In this document: positions 28,388-37,777 of the stretch, in pieces
How the letters are laid out: each line of letters starts with the position of its first letter
How positions within the stretch are numbered: the stretch's first letter is position 1
NCBI RefSeq assembly: GCF_007556595.1
Contig: NZ_VJNB01000005.1
Location: 62,001 to 126,000, forward strand
Direction of reading: 5' to 3'
Origin: Tepidimonas alkaliphilus
Lineage (GTDB): Bacteria; Pseudomonadota; Gammaproteobacteria; Burkholderiales; Burkholderiaceae_C
Length of the DNA: 64,000 nt
Made by a program: the position numbers and the translations under genes
Notes under the pieces: model-generated
Told to the model about the DNA's origin: nothing
The model's database searches: none
Seen by the model: the letters and a program-made list of their open reading frames with translations, nothing else

Positions 28388-28909
28388 ATGCAACGACGCC
28401 GCTTGCTGTTCGCCACTGCCGCCGTGCTCGCCCTGAGCGCCTGCTCCACGGTGCAGCGCTCCAGCCGCCCCACGCTGCAGCCCAACGCCGTGTGGGCCGT
28501 GGCCCCTTTTGCCAACCATACTGAAACCCCGATGGCCGGGCGGCGCGCCCAGAGCATCGTCGCCGAATGGCTGGCCGCCGCGGTGTCCCCGTCGGTGGTC
28601 ACCCCGCCGGTCGAATGGCTGGATGAAAGCCTGTTTGAAAAAGGCCAACTGCGCAGCACGCCCGAGCTGCTGCAGTGGGCCAAGTCCGCCGGGGCGCGCT
28701 ACCTGGTCATCGGTCAGGTCTCGGAATGGCGCTACAAGGTGGGCGTCGATGGCGAGCCCGCCGTGGGCCTGGCGCTGACGGTGCTGGATGTTGGCAGCGG
28801 GCAGCGCGTCTATAGCGCCGTTGGCGGCAAGAGCGGCTTTTCGCGCGAGTCCCTGGCCGGCGTGGCGCAAAAGCTGGTGCGCGAGCTGCTGGGGCCGCTG
28901 GCGCCATGA
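28388..28909 (+). CDS. pelC: Pel export lipoprotein PelC
   Basis: Outer-membrane lipoprotein thought to form the periplasmic ring below PelB. 173 residues from the ATG at 28388, which follows AAGGA. The signal peptide ends at a lipobox, LALSACSTVQ, with the lipidated Cys near residue 18. The mature domain is NAVWAVAPFANHTETPMAGRRAQSIVAEWL and LLQWAKSAGARYLVIGQVSEWRYKVG, the fold shared by PelC proteins. The stop overlaps the pelD start (ATGA), as in canonical pel operons. Confidence 0.9.
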   Translation: MQRRRLLFATAAVLALSACSTVQRSSRPTLQPNAVWAVAPFANHTETPMAGRRAQSIVAEWLAAAVSPSVVTPPVEWLDESLFEKGQLRSTPELLQWAKSAGARYLVIGQVSEWRYKVGVDGEPAVGLALTVLDVGSGQRVYSAVGGKSGFSRESLAGVAQKLVRELLGPLAP

Positions 28910-30207
28910 CGTCGCTGGCCTTGCGTGCCAGCCCCACGCTGGCGCAGCGTTGGGATCACGTCCAGCCCCGCCCGTGGGCGCTGATCGAAGCCGTGGCGCT
29001 GCCGCTGCTGGCAGGGCTGCTGGCCGCGGTGTTGGGCAACACGGGTTGGCTCAGCGGCGAGCCGGGCTTCCCATGGGCGTGGCTGGCGCCGTGGATCGTC
29101 ACGCTGCGCTACGGCACGCTGGCCGGCGCTCTAGCCGCAGCGGCGCTGACCGCCTTCGGCGTGATTTGGCTGGGCGCCAGCTTTGCGCAGGCCGACTGGA
29201 CGGGTTGGGCCGGGGGGTGGATCGTCACCCTGATCCTGGGCGAATTCGCCGACCGCTGGATCGATCGGGTGCGCCGACATCAAATCGAGCGCGATTACGC
29301 CCATGATCAACTGCAGCGCTTGAGCCGCCAGCACTACACCCTGCGTCTGTCGCACGACCGCCTGGAACAGGAGCTGCTGCACCAGCCGCTGACGCTGCGC
29401 GCGGCGCTGGAGCAGCTGCGCCGCTTGGGGCCGGATACCTCCGACGCCGAGGCCGGCCGCCTGCTGTTGCAACTGCTCGCCGGCTTTGCCAAGGTGCAGC
29501 AGGCCACGCTGCACCGGCTCGACGAAGCAGGCCGGCCCGAGCCCGCGCCGCTGGCGCACCTGGGCCCGCCGCAGCCGTTGGACCCCAACGATCCCATGGT
29601 GATGCAGGCGCTGAGAAGACGCCGGCTCGCGCATGCGCGCGACGTGGAAGAGCTGGTCGCTTCGCGCTACCGGGCGGTGCTGCCATTCGGCCCCGATGAG
29701 CAACCGCAATGGCTGCTGGTGGTGCATCACCTGCCGTTTCTGGCGCTGCACGATGGCACCCTGGTGGCGCTGCAGGTGCTGTGCGATGACTTTGCGGCGC
29801 TGCGTCAAGCGCGCCTGAGCGCAGCCGACGTGCTGCGCGAGCAGCCCGGCTGCGCGGCGGACTTCGCGCTGGAGCTGCAGCGCCTGCACCGATTGCAACA
29901 GCGCTGGAGCCTGCCCTCCACGCTGGGCGTGCTGCACGCTGACAGCACCCCAGCGGCGCACTGGTTGCCGCGGATTGCCGCGCAGCTGCGCTCGCTTGAC
30001 CTCAGCTGCGAACCGGCCCCAGGCCGCCTGTTAGTGGTGTTGCCGCTGACGCATGGGGCGGGCAGCGAAGGCTTCTTGCAACGCATCGAGCAGTGGCTGC
30101 AGCGTCAAGGAGCGGGCGGCTTGGCCGAGGCCGGCTTGCGCTGGCGCGCCCGCACGCTGGATGCACCACCCGCTGCGCTGCTGCGCTGGGGCATGGAGGA
30201 CGCATGA
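28906..30207 (+). CDS. pelD: Cyclic-di-GMP receptor PelD
   Basis: Inner-membrane regulator that switches on Pel synthesis when it binds c-di-GMP. 433 residues. The N-terminal hydrophobic helices cover about residues 25-110, followed by a coiled-coil stalk (RRHQIERDYAHDQLQRLSRQH). A GAF domain occupies about 150-300, followed by a degenerate GGDEF domain without a GGDEF active site. The inhibitory-site motif RXXD is kept as RSLD with R362 and D365, close to R367/D370 in Pseudomonas PelD. A further arginine in PAPGRLLVVLPLTHG could complete the site. The gene overlaps pelC and pelE by four bases each. Confidence 0.9.
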   Translation: MTSLALRASPTLAQRWDHVQPRPWALIEAVALPLLAGLLAAVLGNTGWLSGEPGFPWAWLAPWIVTLRYGTLAGALAAAALTAFGVIWLGASFAQADWTGWAGGWIVTLILGEFADRWIDRVRRHQIERDYAHDQLQRLSRQHYTLRLSHDRLEQELLHQPLTLRAALEQLRRLGPDTSDAEAGRLLLQLLAGFAKVQQATLHRLDEAGRPEPAPLAHLGPPQPLDPNDPMVMQALRRRRLAHARDVEELVASRYRAVLPFGPDEQPQWLLVVHHLPFLALHDGTLVALQVLCDDFAALRQARLSAADVLREQPGCAADFALELQRLHRLQQRWSLPSTLGVLHADSTPAAHWLPRIAAQLRSLDLSCEPAPGRLLVVLPLTHGAGSEGFLQRIEQWLQRQGAGGLAEAGLRWRARTLDAPPAALLRWGMEDA

Positions 30208-31214
30208 GACGGCTGCCGCGAGGCGCCATGGCGCTGCTGCTTGGCTTGCTCGGCGTGGCCCTGGAACTGGCAGCCGCGACCGCCTGGCTGGCCCAAGGTC
30301 TGGATCGGACGTTGCTACCCGCATTTTGGGCTACGCACGCGGTGGCCAGCGTGCTCATGGCCAGCGCTCTGGTGTGGGGCTTGGCCCGTGCGCGACATCA
30401 GCGCCGTCCTCGGGTCGTGATGCTGGTGACTGCGCTGTTGATGGCCTGGCCGCTGCTGGGCTGGGTGCTGCTGCCGCTGGCGCTGGGGCAGCTGCGCCGC
30501 CTGCAGCCCGGGCCGGCACGCCAACGCTTTGGTGAAGTGCACTTACCAGCGCTCGAGCGCATCGAACCCCGGCGCCTGGCGCGTCGCGTGGCGGGGCTAG
30601 GGACGCAGGTGGCGCGCGGCGCTGCGCCGCTGCCGCTGCAGCAGCAAGTGCTGACCTTGCTGACGCAACGCCCCTCGGCCGTTGGTAACCAAACCTTGGC
30701 AGCGCTGCGCGAAACCGGCCAGCTGGAGGACGTGCGGCTGCTGGCCTACGGCGTGCTCGACCGCCAGCAGCAGCGCCTGCAGCACTGGATCGATCAGGCG
30801 CGCGCGGCGCTGCCCACCGCCGCCGATCCGGCGCGGCTGCTGGCGCTGTTGGCCGAGCTGCACTGGGAGCTGGCGCACCAAGGGCTCGCCAGCGATGACC
30901 TGCGGCAGCACGCGCTGCAACAAACCCTTCACTGGCTGCAGGCGCTGCAGCAACGGCAAAGCCAGCTCGCGCCCCCGCAACGGTTGTTGCGGCTGCGGAC
31001 GTGGCTGGCCTTGGGCCAGCACGACGCCGCCCGCGCCGAGGTGGAGGTGATGGCCCGCGAACCCCGCCCCGATCCGGCCTGGCTGCCCTACATGGCCGAG
31101 TGGGCCTACGAAGCCAACCAACTTGATCGGTGCCGGCACTGGCTCGGCCAGCTGCCCGCCGCGCTGCTGAGCGACAAAGTGCAACCCGTGGTTCGTTATT
31201 GGACGCGCGCATGA
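30204..31214 (+). CDS. pelE: Pel synthesis inner-membrane protein PelE
   Basis: Membrane protein of the Pel synthase complex, with TPR-like cytoplasmic helices. 336 residues. Transmembrane segments are visible at ALLLGLLGVALELAAATAWLA (about 9-29), at FWATHAVASVLMASALVWGLA and at VVMLVTALLMAWPLLGWVLLPLAL. The rest is helical, with repeated Leu/Gln-rich motifs, including LLALLAELHWELAHQGLASDD. It is short on strict motifs, so the call rests on topology and on the fixed position between pelD and pelF, with ATGA overlaps at both ends. Confidence 0.85.
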   Translation: MRRLPRGAMALLLGLLGVALELAAATAWLAQGLDRTLLPAFWATHAVASVLMASALVWGLARARHQRRPRVVMLVTALLMAWPLLGWVLLPLALGQLRRLQPGPARQRFGEVHLPALERIEPRRLARRVAGLGTQVARGAAPLPLQQQVLTLLTQRPSAVGNQTLAALRETGQLEDVRLLAYGVLDRQQQRLQHWIDQARAALPTAADPARLLALLAELHWELAHQGLASDDLRQHALQQTLHWLQALQQRQSQLAPPQRLLRLRTWLALGQHDAARAEVEVMAREPRPDPAWLPYMAEWAYEANQLDRCRHWLGQLPAALLSDKVQPVVRYWTRA

Positions 31215-32725
31215 ACGCCGATGTGATGCTGCTGCTGGAAGGGACCTACCCCTACACTCGCGGCGGGGTGGCGGCATGGGTCGATCAACTCGTGCGCGCT
31301 CACCCGCAGCTGCGCTTTCATGCGGTTTATATCGGCGCGCGTGCCCGCGACGCCGGCGCGCCGGTCTATATCCCACCACCCCAGGTGGTGGCCTTGGACA
31401 CCATCTGGCTGTTCGAGCCGCAGGAGCTGCAATCCCCACCCGATGTGCGGCGCCGCCTGCATGAGCCCGCAACACCTTGGCAAGCCGCCGTGCAGCGCTG
31501 GCACGACGTCTTCCTCGGCATCCAGCCGGCCCCCACCACGCTCGGAGCTGAAGTGGCCGAGGCGCTGCTACGCGACGACGGGCTGCAAGCCCGGCACTAC
31601 CTGCATTCGGACTTCAGCTGGACGATGATCTGCGAGCGCTACCAGCGCCACTGCACCGACCCTTCGTTTGTCGATTATTTCTGGACCAGCCGCACGCTGC
31701 ACGCGCCGCTGTGGACGCTGGCGCGCTGGGCACGGCAGTTGCCGCCGGCGCGGGTGTATCACAGCATCTCCACCGGCTACGCGGGGTTTCTGGGCGCGCT
31801 GCTGAGCCATCGTGACCGCCGCCCGCTGATCCTCACCGAACACGGCATCTACACCAAGGAACGGCAAATCGATCTGGCGCTGGCCACCTGGGTGCCCGAC
31901 AACCGCCATCCGCTGTTGCGCGACGACACCGAAACGCCTTACCTGCGCGGGATGTGGACCCGCTTCTTTGAATGGCTGGGCCGCTTCTGCTACGAGCGCG
32001 CCGACCCGATCGTGTCGCTCTACGAAGCCAACCGGCAACGCCAAATCCGCGACGGCGCCGCGCCGCAGCGCACGCGCGTCATTCCCAACGGCATCGACGT
32101 GGAGGCGCTGGCGGCGGCGCGCCGTCCCGCCGGGGCTGCCATCCCGCGCGTGGTGGCGCTGATCGGTCGCGTGGTAGCGATCAAAGATATCAAAACCTTC
32201 ATCCGCGCGATGCGCCGTGTGGCCAACCTGCGACCCGATATCGAGGGCTGGATCGTCGGCCCCACCGACGAAGACCCCGACTACGCCGCCGAGTGCCGTA
32301 CGTTGATCGAGCAGCTCGGGCTGCAGGATCGCGTCAAGATGCTGGGCCTGCAGCGCACGCCGGAGGTGCTGCCGCGCGTCGGCGTCACCGTGCTGTCCTC
32401 CATCAGCGAGGCGCTGCCGTTGGTGGTGCTGGAAAGCTTGGCCGCAGGCATCCCGGTCATCAGCACCGATGTCGGCGCCTGCCGCGAGCTCATCGAGGGC
32501 TGTCCGACGGATGCGGACGACGTGGCGCTGGGCGCCGCGGGGGTGGTGGTGCCGCCGGCGCAGCCCACGGCGCTGGCCGACGCCATCGTGGCGCTGCTGG
32601 ACGACCCGCCACGCTGGCACGCCATGGCCGAGCGTGGCCTGGCGCGCGTGCGACGGCGCTACCGCGACCGCGACATGCACGCCGCTTACCGGCAACTTTA
32701 CGCCGATGCCCTGGAGCGCGCCTGA
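31211..32725 (+). CDS. pelF: Pel glycosyltransferase PelF
   Basis: Cytoplasmic GT4-family retaining glycosyltransferase that polymerises the Pel sugar from UDP-activated precursors. 504 residues. The N-terminal domain starts VMLLLEGTYPYTRGGVAAWV with the GG donor loop, and has the LILTEHGIYTKERQIDL acceptor region near 205. The C-terminal domain has RVIPNGIDVEAL, VALIGRVVAIKDIKTFIRA and the EX7E motif in SISEALPLVVLESLAAGIPV near residue 405. This is the standard PelF layout. It is translationally coupled to pelE (ATGA overlap) and two bases before pelG. Confidence 0.95.
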   Translation: MNADVMLLLEGTYPYTRGGVAAWVDQLVRAHPQLRFHAVYIGARARDAGAPVYIPPPQVVALDTIWLFEPQELQSPPDVRRRLHEPATPWQAAVQRWHDVFLGIQPAPTTLGAEVAEALLRDDGLQARHYLHSDFSWTMICERYQRHCTDPSFVDYFWTSRTLHAPLWTLARWARQLPPARVYHSISTGYAGFLGALLSHRDRRPLILTEHGIYTKERQIDLALATWVPDNRHPLLRDDTETPYLRGMWTRFFEWLGRFCYERADPIVSLYEANRQRQIRDGAAPQRTRVIPNGIDVEALAAARRPAGAAIPRVVALIGRVVAIKDIKTFIRAMRRVANLRPDIEGWIVGPTDEDPDYAAECRTLIEQLGLQDRVKMLGLQRTPEVLPRVGVTVLSSISEALPLVVLESLAAGIPVISTDVGACRELIEGCPTDADDVALGAAGVVVPPAQPTALADAIVALLDDPPRWHAMAERGLARVRRRYRDRDMHAAYRQLYADALERA

Positions 32726-32727
32726 TC

Positions 32728-34104
32728 ATGGCTGGCATCGGCTTTGAACTGCGCAAGCTGCTGGATCGCGGCACGTTTTGGAGCGGGGCACGCGCCTACG
32801 CTTACGCTGGGCTGATCGGCTCGGGGCCGTGGGTGCTGTCGATTCTGGGCATGCTGCTGGTCGGCATCCTGTGCGCCAGCATCGTGGTGCCACCGTCGCT
32901 GGTGACGCAATTTCAAACCACCATCACCTACCTGGTGGCCGGCAGCCTCATTGCCAGCGGCGGGCTGCAGCTGGTGCTGACGCGCTACTGCGCCGACCGG
33001 CTGTTTGAGCGCCGCCCGCAGCGCGTGCTGCCCGCGCTGCATGGCACGCTGGCGGTGCTGCTGCCGCTGGCCACGCTGGTTGGCATGGGGGTGGCGCTGT
33101 GGCTGCCAGAGGTCGGCGGGCTTTACCTCGCGCTGACACTGGCGTGCTGGGTGGCGCTGTGCGCGGTATGGATGCTGGCGGTGCTGCTGTCGGGCCTGAA
33201 GCGCTACCGCGCTCTGGTGGTCATGTTCGCCGCCGGCTACGGTAGCACGGTGCTGCTGGCGTATCCATTTTCGCTGCTGGGCTGGGGACTGGAGGGGCTG
33301 CTGGCGGCGTTTTTGATCGGGCAGCTGATCCTGCTGGCCGGCCTGTGGCAGGTTGTCGTGCGCGGCTACCCGTCCGCCCACTGGGTGGGGCTGGACTGGT
33401 TGCGTCGCTCCCGCTTCTACCCCAGCCTGATGCTGGCCGGCACCGCCTTCAATCTGGCGGTGTGGGCCGACAAGTTCATCTTTTGGTTGAACCCCAGCAC
33501 CTCGGTGGAAGTCATCAGCGTGCTGCGCAGCAGCCCGGTGTATGACGTGCCGGTGTTTCTGGCCTACCTGGCCATCGTGCCCGGCATGGCCATCTTTCTG
33601 GTGCGTATCGAAACCGATTTCGTCGAGTATTACGACAAGTATTACGACGCCGTGCGCGGCGGCGGCAGCCTGGCGCATATCCAAACCCTGCGTGACGAAA
33701 TGATTCTGACCGTGCGCACGGGGCTGGCCGAAATCGGCAAGTGGCAGGCGATTGCCACCCTGCTGGCGCTGCTGGCGGGTCCTGCCTCGTTTGAGCTGCT
33801 GGGGCTGGATGCAGCGCTGCTGCCGCTCTTTTATGTGCAGGTCATCGGCGCCGGGCTGCAGGTGATGGTGCTGGCGCTGATCAATGTGCTGTATTACTTC
33901 GACCGGCGGCGCGACGTGGCGCTGCTGACGGTCGTGTTCCTCGTCGCCAACGTGGCGCTGACGCTGCTAAGCCTTGTCCTGGGGCCGTCCTACTACGGCT
34001 ACGGCTTTGCCGCCGCCGCGCTGCTGACGGTGGCGCTGGGGCTGGTGCAGCTGGATCGGTGCTTGGGCCGCATTGACTTCGACACCTTCATGAAGCAGCC
34101 CTGA
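32728..34104 (+). CDS. pelG: Pel polysaccharide Wzx-like membrane protein PelG
   Basis: Multi-spanning inner-membrane protein of the MOP/Wzx flippase class, required for Pel transport with PelF and PelD. 458 residues with about twelve hydrophobic segments. The start MAGIGFELRKLLDRGTFWSGARAYAYAGLIGSGPW is strongly PelG-like, as are TAFNLAVWADKFIFWLNPST and IVPGMAIFLVRIETDFVEYYDKYYDAV. It is the last gene of the pel operon. No terminator was found in the 78 bases before the next gene, so readthrough is possible. Confidence 0.95.
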   Translation: MAGIGFELRKLLDRGTFWSGARAYAYAGLIGSGPWVLSILGMLLVGILCASIVVPPSLVTQFQTTITYLVAGSLIASGGLQLVLTRYCADRLFERRPQRVLPALHGTLAVLLPLATLVGMGVALWLPEVGGLYLALTLACWVALCAVWMLAVLLSGLKRYRALVVMFAAGYGSTVLLAYPFSLLGWGLEGLLAAFLIGQLILLAGLWQVVVRGYPSAHWVGLDWLRRSRFYPSLMLAGTAFNLAVWADKFIFWLNPSTSVEVISVLRSSPVYDVPVFLAYLAIVPGMAIFLVRIETDFVEYYDKYYDAVRGGGSLAHIQTLRDEMILTVRTGLAEIGKWQAIATLLALLAGPASFELLGLDAALLPLFYVQVIGAGLQVMVLALINVLYYFDRRRDVALLTVVFLVANVALTLLSLVLGPSYYGYGFAAAALLTVALGLVQLDRCLGRIDFDTFMKQP

Positions 34105-34182
34105 AAATCCGCGCTGACGAATGCAGCCACGCCTCGCCGGGCTGTCGCGCCTGGCCCCAGCGTTCTGGCGTAGGATGGCCCC

Positions 34183-35550
34183 ATGACCGTCACCATCCAG
34201 TTTCTCGGCGGGGCCGGCACCGTCACCGGCTCCAAGTATCTGGTGCGCCACGGCAGCCAGCAGCTGCTGGTCGATTGCGGCCTGTTCCAGGGCTACAAGG
34301 CGCTGCGGCTGCGCAACCGCGCGCCGCTGCCCGTGGCGTCAGCGCAGATCGGCGCGGTGGTGCTGACGCACGCGCACCTGGACCACAGCGGCCACCTGCC
34401 GCTGCTGGTGCGCGAGGGCTTTCGCGGCCAAGTCTGGTGCACGCACGCCACGCGCGACCTGTGCGAAATTCTGCTGCCCGACAGCGCCCACCTGCAAGAG
34501 GAAGACGCCGCCCACGCCAATCGGCACGGCTACTCCCGGCACCACCCGGCGCTGCCGCTTTACACCGTTGCCGACGCGCGCAAGGCGCTGAGTCACCTGC
34601 GCGCGCAGCCGTTCGGCCAGCCATGGGAGCCGCTGCCGGGCTGGCGCGTGCAGCTCTTCCGTGCCGGGCACATCCTGGGGGCGGCACAGGTGCTGGTGGA
34701 AGTTGGCGGGCGGCGCATCCTGTTTTCCGGCGACCTCGGCCGCGCCGACGACCTGATGATGCGGCCGCCCGACCCGCCGCCGCAGGCCGACGCGGTGGTG
34801 GTCGAATCCACCTACGGCAACCGACAGCACCCGGACACCGACCTGATCGAAGAGCTGGCGCCGCTGCTGGCTCGCGTGGCCGCGCGCGGCGGCACGGCGG
34901 TGGTGCCGGTGTTCGCGGTGGGCCGCGCGCAGGCGCTGCTGCACGCCATCGCCCAACTCAAGCGCCAGCGCCGACTGCCGGCGGCGCTGCCGGTGTACCT
35001 GGACAGCCCGATGGCGATCCACGCCACCGCACTGCTGGAGCGCCATCTGGAGGAGCACCGACTTAGCCTCGAGGCCATCCACGCGATGACGCGCGACGTC
35101 ACCGCCGTGATGTCACCCGAAGATTCCCAGGCGATCGCGCACCAGCGCGGGCCCAAGGTCATTTTGGCCGGCAGCGGCATGGCCACCGGCGGACGGGTGC
35201 TGCACCACCTCAAGCTCTACCTGGGCGACCGCCGCCACATGGTGATCCTGACCGGCTACCAGGCCCCCGGCACGCGCGGCGATGCGCTGCAGCGCGGGGC
35301 CGCCAGCCTGCGCATCCACGGCGAGGACTGGCCGGTGCGCGCCGAAGTCGCGCAGCTGCGCTCGGCCTCCGCTCACGCCGACGCCGAAGGACTGCTCGCG
35401 TGGCAGCGCACGATCCCGAACCCGCCGCGCCAGACCTTCGTCGTGCACGGGGAGCCGGATGCCGCCGACGCGCTGCGCTGCCGCATCGAGCGCGAGCTGA
35501 AGCGCACCGCCCTCGTGCCGGAGCACGGGGCGGTGTGGGAGGTCGCTTAA
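34183..35550 (+). CDS. Beta-CASP MBL-fold exoribonuclease-like protein (YSH1/CPSF family)
   Basis: Zinc-dependent nuclease of the RNA-processing metallo-beta-lactamase group. 455 residues. The first motif is VLTHAHLDHSGHLP (HXHXDH) near residue 65. FRAGHILGAAQV and LFSGDLGR give the next ligands, and VVESTYGNRQH starts the beta-CASP domain near residue 205. The beta-CASP motifs GTAVVPVFAVGRAQ, LDSPMAI, GSGMATGGRVLHHL and SAHADAEGLLAW are all present, as is RQTFVVHGEPDA. The substrate RNA is unknown. It follows pelG in the same direction by 78 bases and may have its own promoter. Confidence 0.92.
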   Translation: MTVTIQFLGGAGTVTGSKYLVRHGSQQLLVDCGLFQGYKALRLRNRAPLPVASAQIGAVVLTHAHLDHSGHLPLLVREGFRGQVWCTHATRDLCEILLPDSAHLQEEDAAHANRHGYSRHHPALPLYTVADARKALSHLRAQPFGQPWEPLPGWRVQLFRAGHILGAAQVLVEVGGRRILFSGDLGRADDLMMRPPDPPPQADAVVVESTYGNRQHPDTDLIEELAPLLARVAARGGTAVVPVFAVGRAQALLHAIAQLKRQRRLPAALPVYLDSPMAIHATALLERHLEEHRLSLEAIHAMTRDVTAVMSPEDSQAIAHQRGPKVILAGSGMATGGRVLHHLKLYLGDRRHMVILTGYQAPGTRGDALQRGAASLRIHGEDWPVRAEVAQLRSASAHADAEGLLAWQRTIPNPPRQTFVVHGEPDAADALRCRIERELKRTALVPEHGAVWEVA

Positions 35551-35567
35551 CGCGGCACCGCTTGGGT

Positions 35568-37688
35568 TTAGCCGCCAATCACGCCGCCGTCAACGCGGCG
35601 AATCACCACCGTCGCCGAGCGCGGCCGCACCCCCTGGGTCGGCCATTGCGAGAAGCGGGTCGGATCGCGCGCGATTTGATTGTCGCTCCACGTCGAACCA
35701 TCGGGGTTCTTAGGGCGGTTCGGATGGCTGCCCAGCTCGCCGGGGTGCTGGATGTTGACGAACATCGTCTTGCGGTCCGGGGTCCACGTCACGCCGGTCA
35801 CCTCGCAGCCGGACGGACCGACGAGGAAGCGGCGGATCTCCTTCGTCACCGGATCGGCGGCCAGCATCTGGTTGTTGCCCATGCCGGCGTAGTCACCGGT
35901 GTTGCTGAACGAGCCGTCGGTCTGGATCCACAAGCGGCCGAAGCCGTCGAACATCAGGCCGTCGGGGCTGTTGAACAGGTTGTTGGCGTTGATGTTGCTG
36001 CTCGGCGCACGCTCCCCGGTGATCGACGGCTGTCCGGCCAGCACGAAGATGTCCCACGTGAACGTGGTCGCCGCGGGGTCGTTGCCGGCCTCGGTCCAGC
36101 GCACGATGTGGCCCCACAGGTTGTTGGTGCGCGGGTTGGCCTCGTCGACCGGCGGGCGGGCCGAGCCGGCGCTCGAGGATCCATCCGGGTTGTTGGACGA
36201 CGCCGGCGTCGTGCCGCGGCGGTTGTTGTTGGTCAACGTCACATAAACGTTGCCCGGGTTCTTCGGGTTGACGGTGATCCACTCCGGACGATCCATCATC
36301 GTGGCGCCGACCGCATCAGCTGCTTGGCGCGTTTTGATCATGATCAGCGCCAGCACCTCGGCGTCGGTGGGGGCGGCAAAGTTGGGGTTTTCGCGCAGGG
36401 GCTTGCCATCCACGCCCACCGTGCTGGGCAGCAACGGAATCCACACGCCGGTCCCCATCCGGTCGCCGGCCACCGGCCCCGCGTCAAACCGCGCCACATA
36501 CAACGTGCCCTGTTCCAGCAGGCGGCGGTTGGCGGCGCTGGTGGGGTTGGCGGCGTCGAACTTGCCGCTGGAGACGAACTTGTAGATGTACTCGTTGCGC
36601 TCGTCGCAGCCCATGTAGACCACGACACGGCCGTCCGGGCCGATCGACACCGCCGCGTTCTCGTGCTTGAAGCGGCCCAGCGCCGTGCGCTTGACCGGGC
36701 GCGCGTTCGGGTCGAATGGGTCGATCTCCACCACCCAGCCAAAGCGGTTCGGCTCGTTCGGATTGGCGTTGACGTCGAAGCGCGGATCGACGGTGTGCCA
36801 GAGGTAGCCGAACCCGTCCTTGGTGATGCCGTAGCGGCGCTCCAGCGCGGTCGGCGTGCGGTCGCCGTTCCAGCCAAAGTAGCCGTTGAAGTTTTCCTCG
36901 CAGGTCAGGTAGGTGCCCCACGGCGTACGGCCGGATCCGCAGTTGTTGAGCGTGCCCAGCACCATCGTGCCGGCCGGATCGGCCGCCGTGCGCATCAGCG
37001 GATGGCCCGCCGCCGGCCCCTGGATGCTGACCGGCGTGTTGCCGTGGATGCGGCGGTTGTACGGCGAGGTCTTGACGTGCTCCCACATGCCGTCGGCTCG
37101 GCGGCGGATGTGGGCGATCGTGACGCCGTGGCCGGCCTGACCCTTGCGGGCCTTCTCCAGCGTGAACGGCAGCAGCCAGTTCTCGGAGTCCGAGCCGGGA
37201 GCGTAGAAGTACTCGGGGTTGATGTACTCGTGGTTGAAGACCAGCAGGCCTTCGTCGCTGCGGTTGCCAAAGCCGTTGCCGGCGGCGTTGAAGCCGAAGA
37301 ACTCGATGCCGTCGTGGTTGTCGCCGACCTGCAGCTCCTGCTCAGCCGCGGTGTTGCTGGCGTCGGGCTTCCACGCCGGCGCGCTGGCGTTGATCGGCTC
37401 CCCCCAAGGCAAAAACGCGGTTGCCACATAACCCGCAGGCACGAGCACGCTGTCGCCGGTGGCCGCCGGGATGCCCTGAAAGCCCAGCATCTGCTCCACG
37501 GGGTCGTCGCCGCCGCCCAAACAGCCCGACAGCATGCCAAGGAACGGCAGCGAGGCGGCGCCGAGGCCGGCCTTCATCAGCCGGCGGCGCGTCGGATCAT
37601 GGCCAATGGCCTGCTCGACCACTTCTTGCAGATGGCGGTTGCCGGAAACGTTGGAAACGCCGTCATCGTCACGGATGCTCTGTGCCAC
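35568..37688 (-). CDS. phoX: PhoX-family alkaline phosphatase
   Basis: Periplasmic calcium/iron phosphatase that releases phosphate from organic esters. 706 residues from a GTG at 37688, chosen because AGGAGCACCAAC precedes it; upstream ORF sequence overlaps the promoter. A twin-arginine signal, DPTRRRLMKAGLGAASLP near residue 32, indicates Tat export; LSGC at its end could be a lipobox. The mature protein shows the PhoX pattern: DNHDGIEFFGFN, LLVFNHEYINPEYFY, WGTYLTCEENFNGYFGWN, RFKHENAAVSIGPDGRVVVYMGCDERNEYIYKFV and PDGLMFDGFGRLWIQTDG. It is convergent with the beta-CASP gene, and its Pho box implies phosphate-starvation control. Confidence 0.92.
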   Translation of the reverse strand: MAQSIRDDDGVSNVSGNRHLQEVVEQAIGHDPTRRRLMKAGLGAASLPFLGMLSGCLGGGDDPVEQMLGFQGIPAATGDSVLVPAGYVATAFLPWGEPINASAPAWKPDASNTAAEQELQVGDNHDGIEFFGFNAAGNGFGNRSDEGLLVFNHEYINPEYFYAPGSDSENWLLPFTLEKARKGQAGHGVTIAHIRRRADGMWEHVKTSPYNRRIHGNTPVSIQGPAAGHPLMRTAADPAGTMVLGTLNNCGSGRTPWGTYLTCEENFNGYFGWNGDRTPTALERRYGITKDGFGYLWHTVDPRFDVNANPNEPNRFGWVVEIDPFDPNARPVKRTALGRFKHENAAVSIGPDGRVVVYMGCDERNEYIYKFVSSGKFDAANPTSAANRRLLEQGTLYVARFDAGPVAGDRMGTGVWIPLLPSTVGVDGKPLRENPNFAAPTDAEVLALIMIKTRQAADAVGATMMDRPEWITVNPKNPGNVYVTLTNNNRRGTTPASSNNPDGSSSAGSARPPVDEANPRTNNLWGHIVRWTEAGNDPAATTFTWDIFVLAGQPSITGERAPSSNINANNLFNSPDGLMFDGFGRLWIQTDGSFSNTGDYAGMGNNQMLAADPVTKEIRRFLVGPSGCEVTGVTWTPDRKTMFVNIQHPGELGSHPNRPKNPDGSTWSDNQIARDPTRFSQWPTQGVRPRSATVVIRRVDGGVIGG

Positions 37689-37742
37689 GTTGGTGCTCCT
37701 GGTGGTGTTGCGGGTAAGCGCCGCGCACTGTGGCGCAGCCCC

Positions 37743-37760
37743 GTGACGGAGCCATGACAG
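37743..37760 (-). promoter_or_regulatory. Pho box upstream of phoX
   Basis: On the minus strand CTGTCAT, four bases, then CCGTCAC gives two PhoB half-sites with the standard 11-base repeat. The match to the CTGTCAT consensus is perfect in the first half and one or two off in the second. It lies 55 bases before the phoX start, suitable for PhoB activation under phosphate limitation. A third degenerate repeat (CTGCGCC) follows with the same spacing. Confidence 0.7.
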
Positions 37761-37777
37761 CGGCCGGCCGCTGTCGC

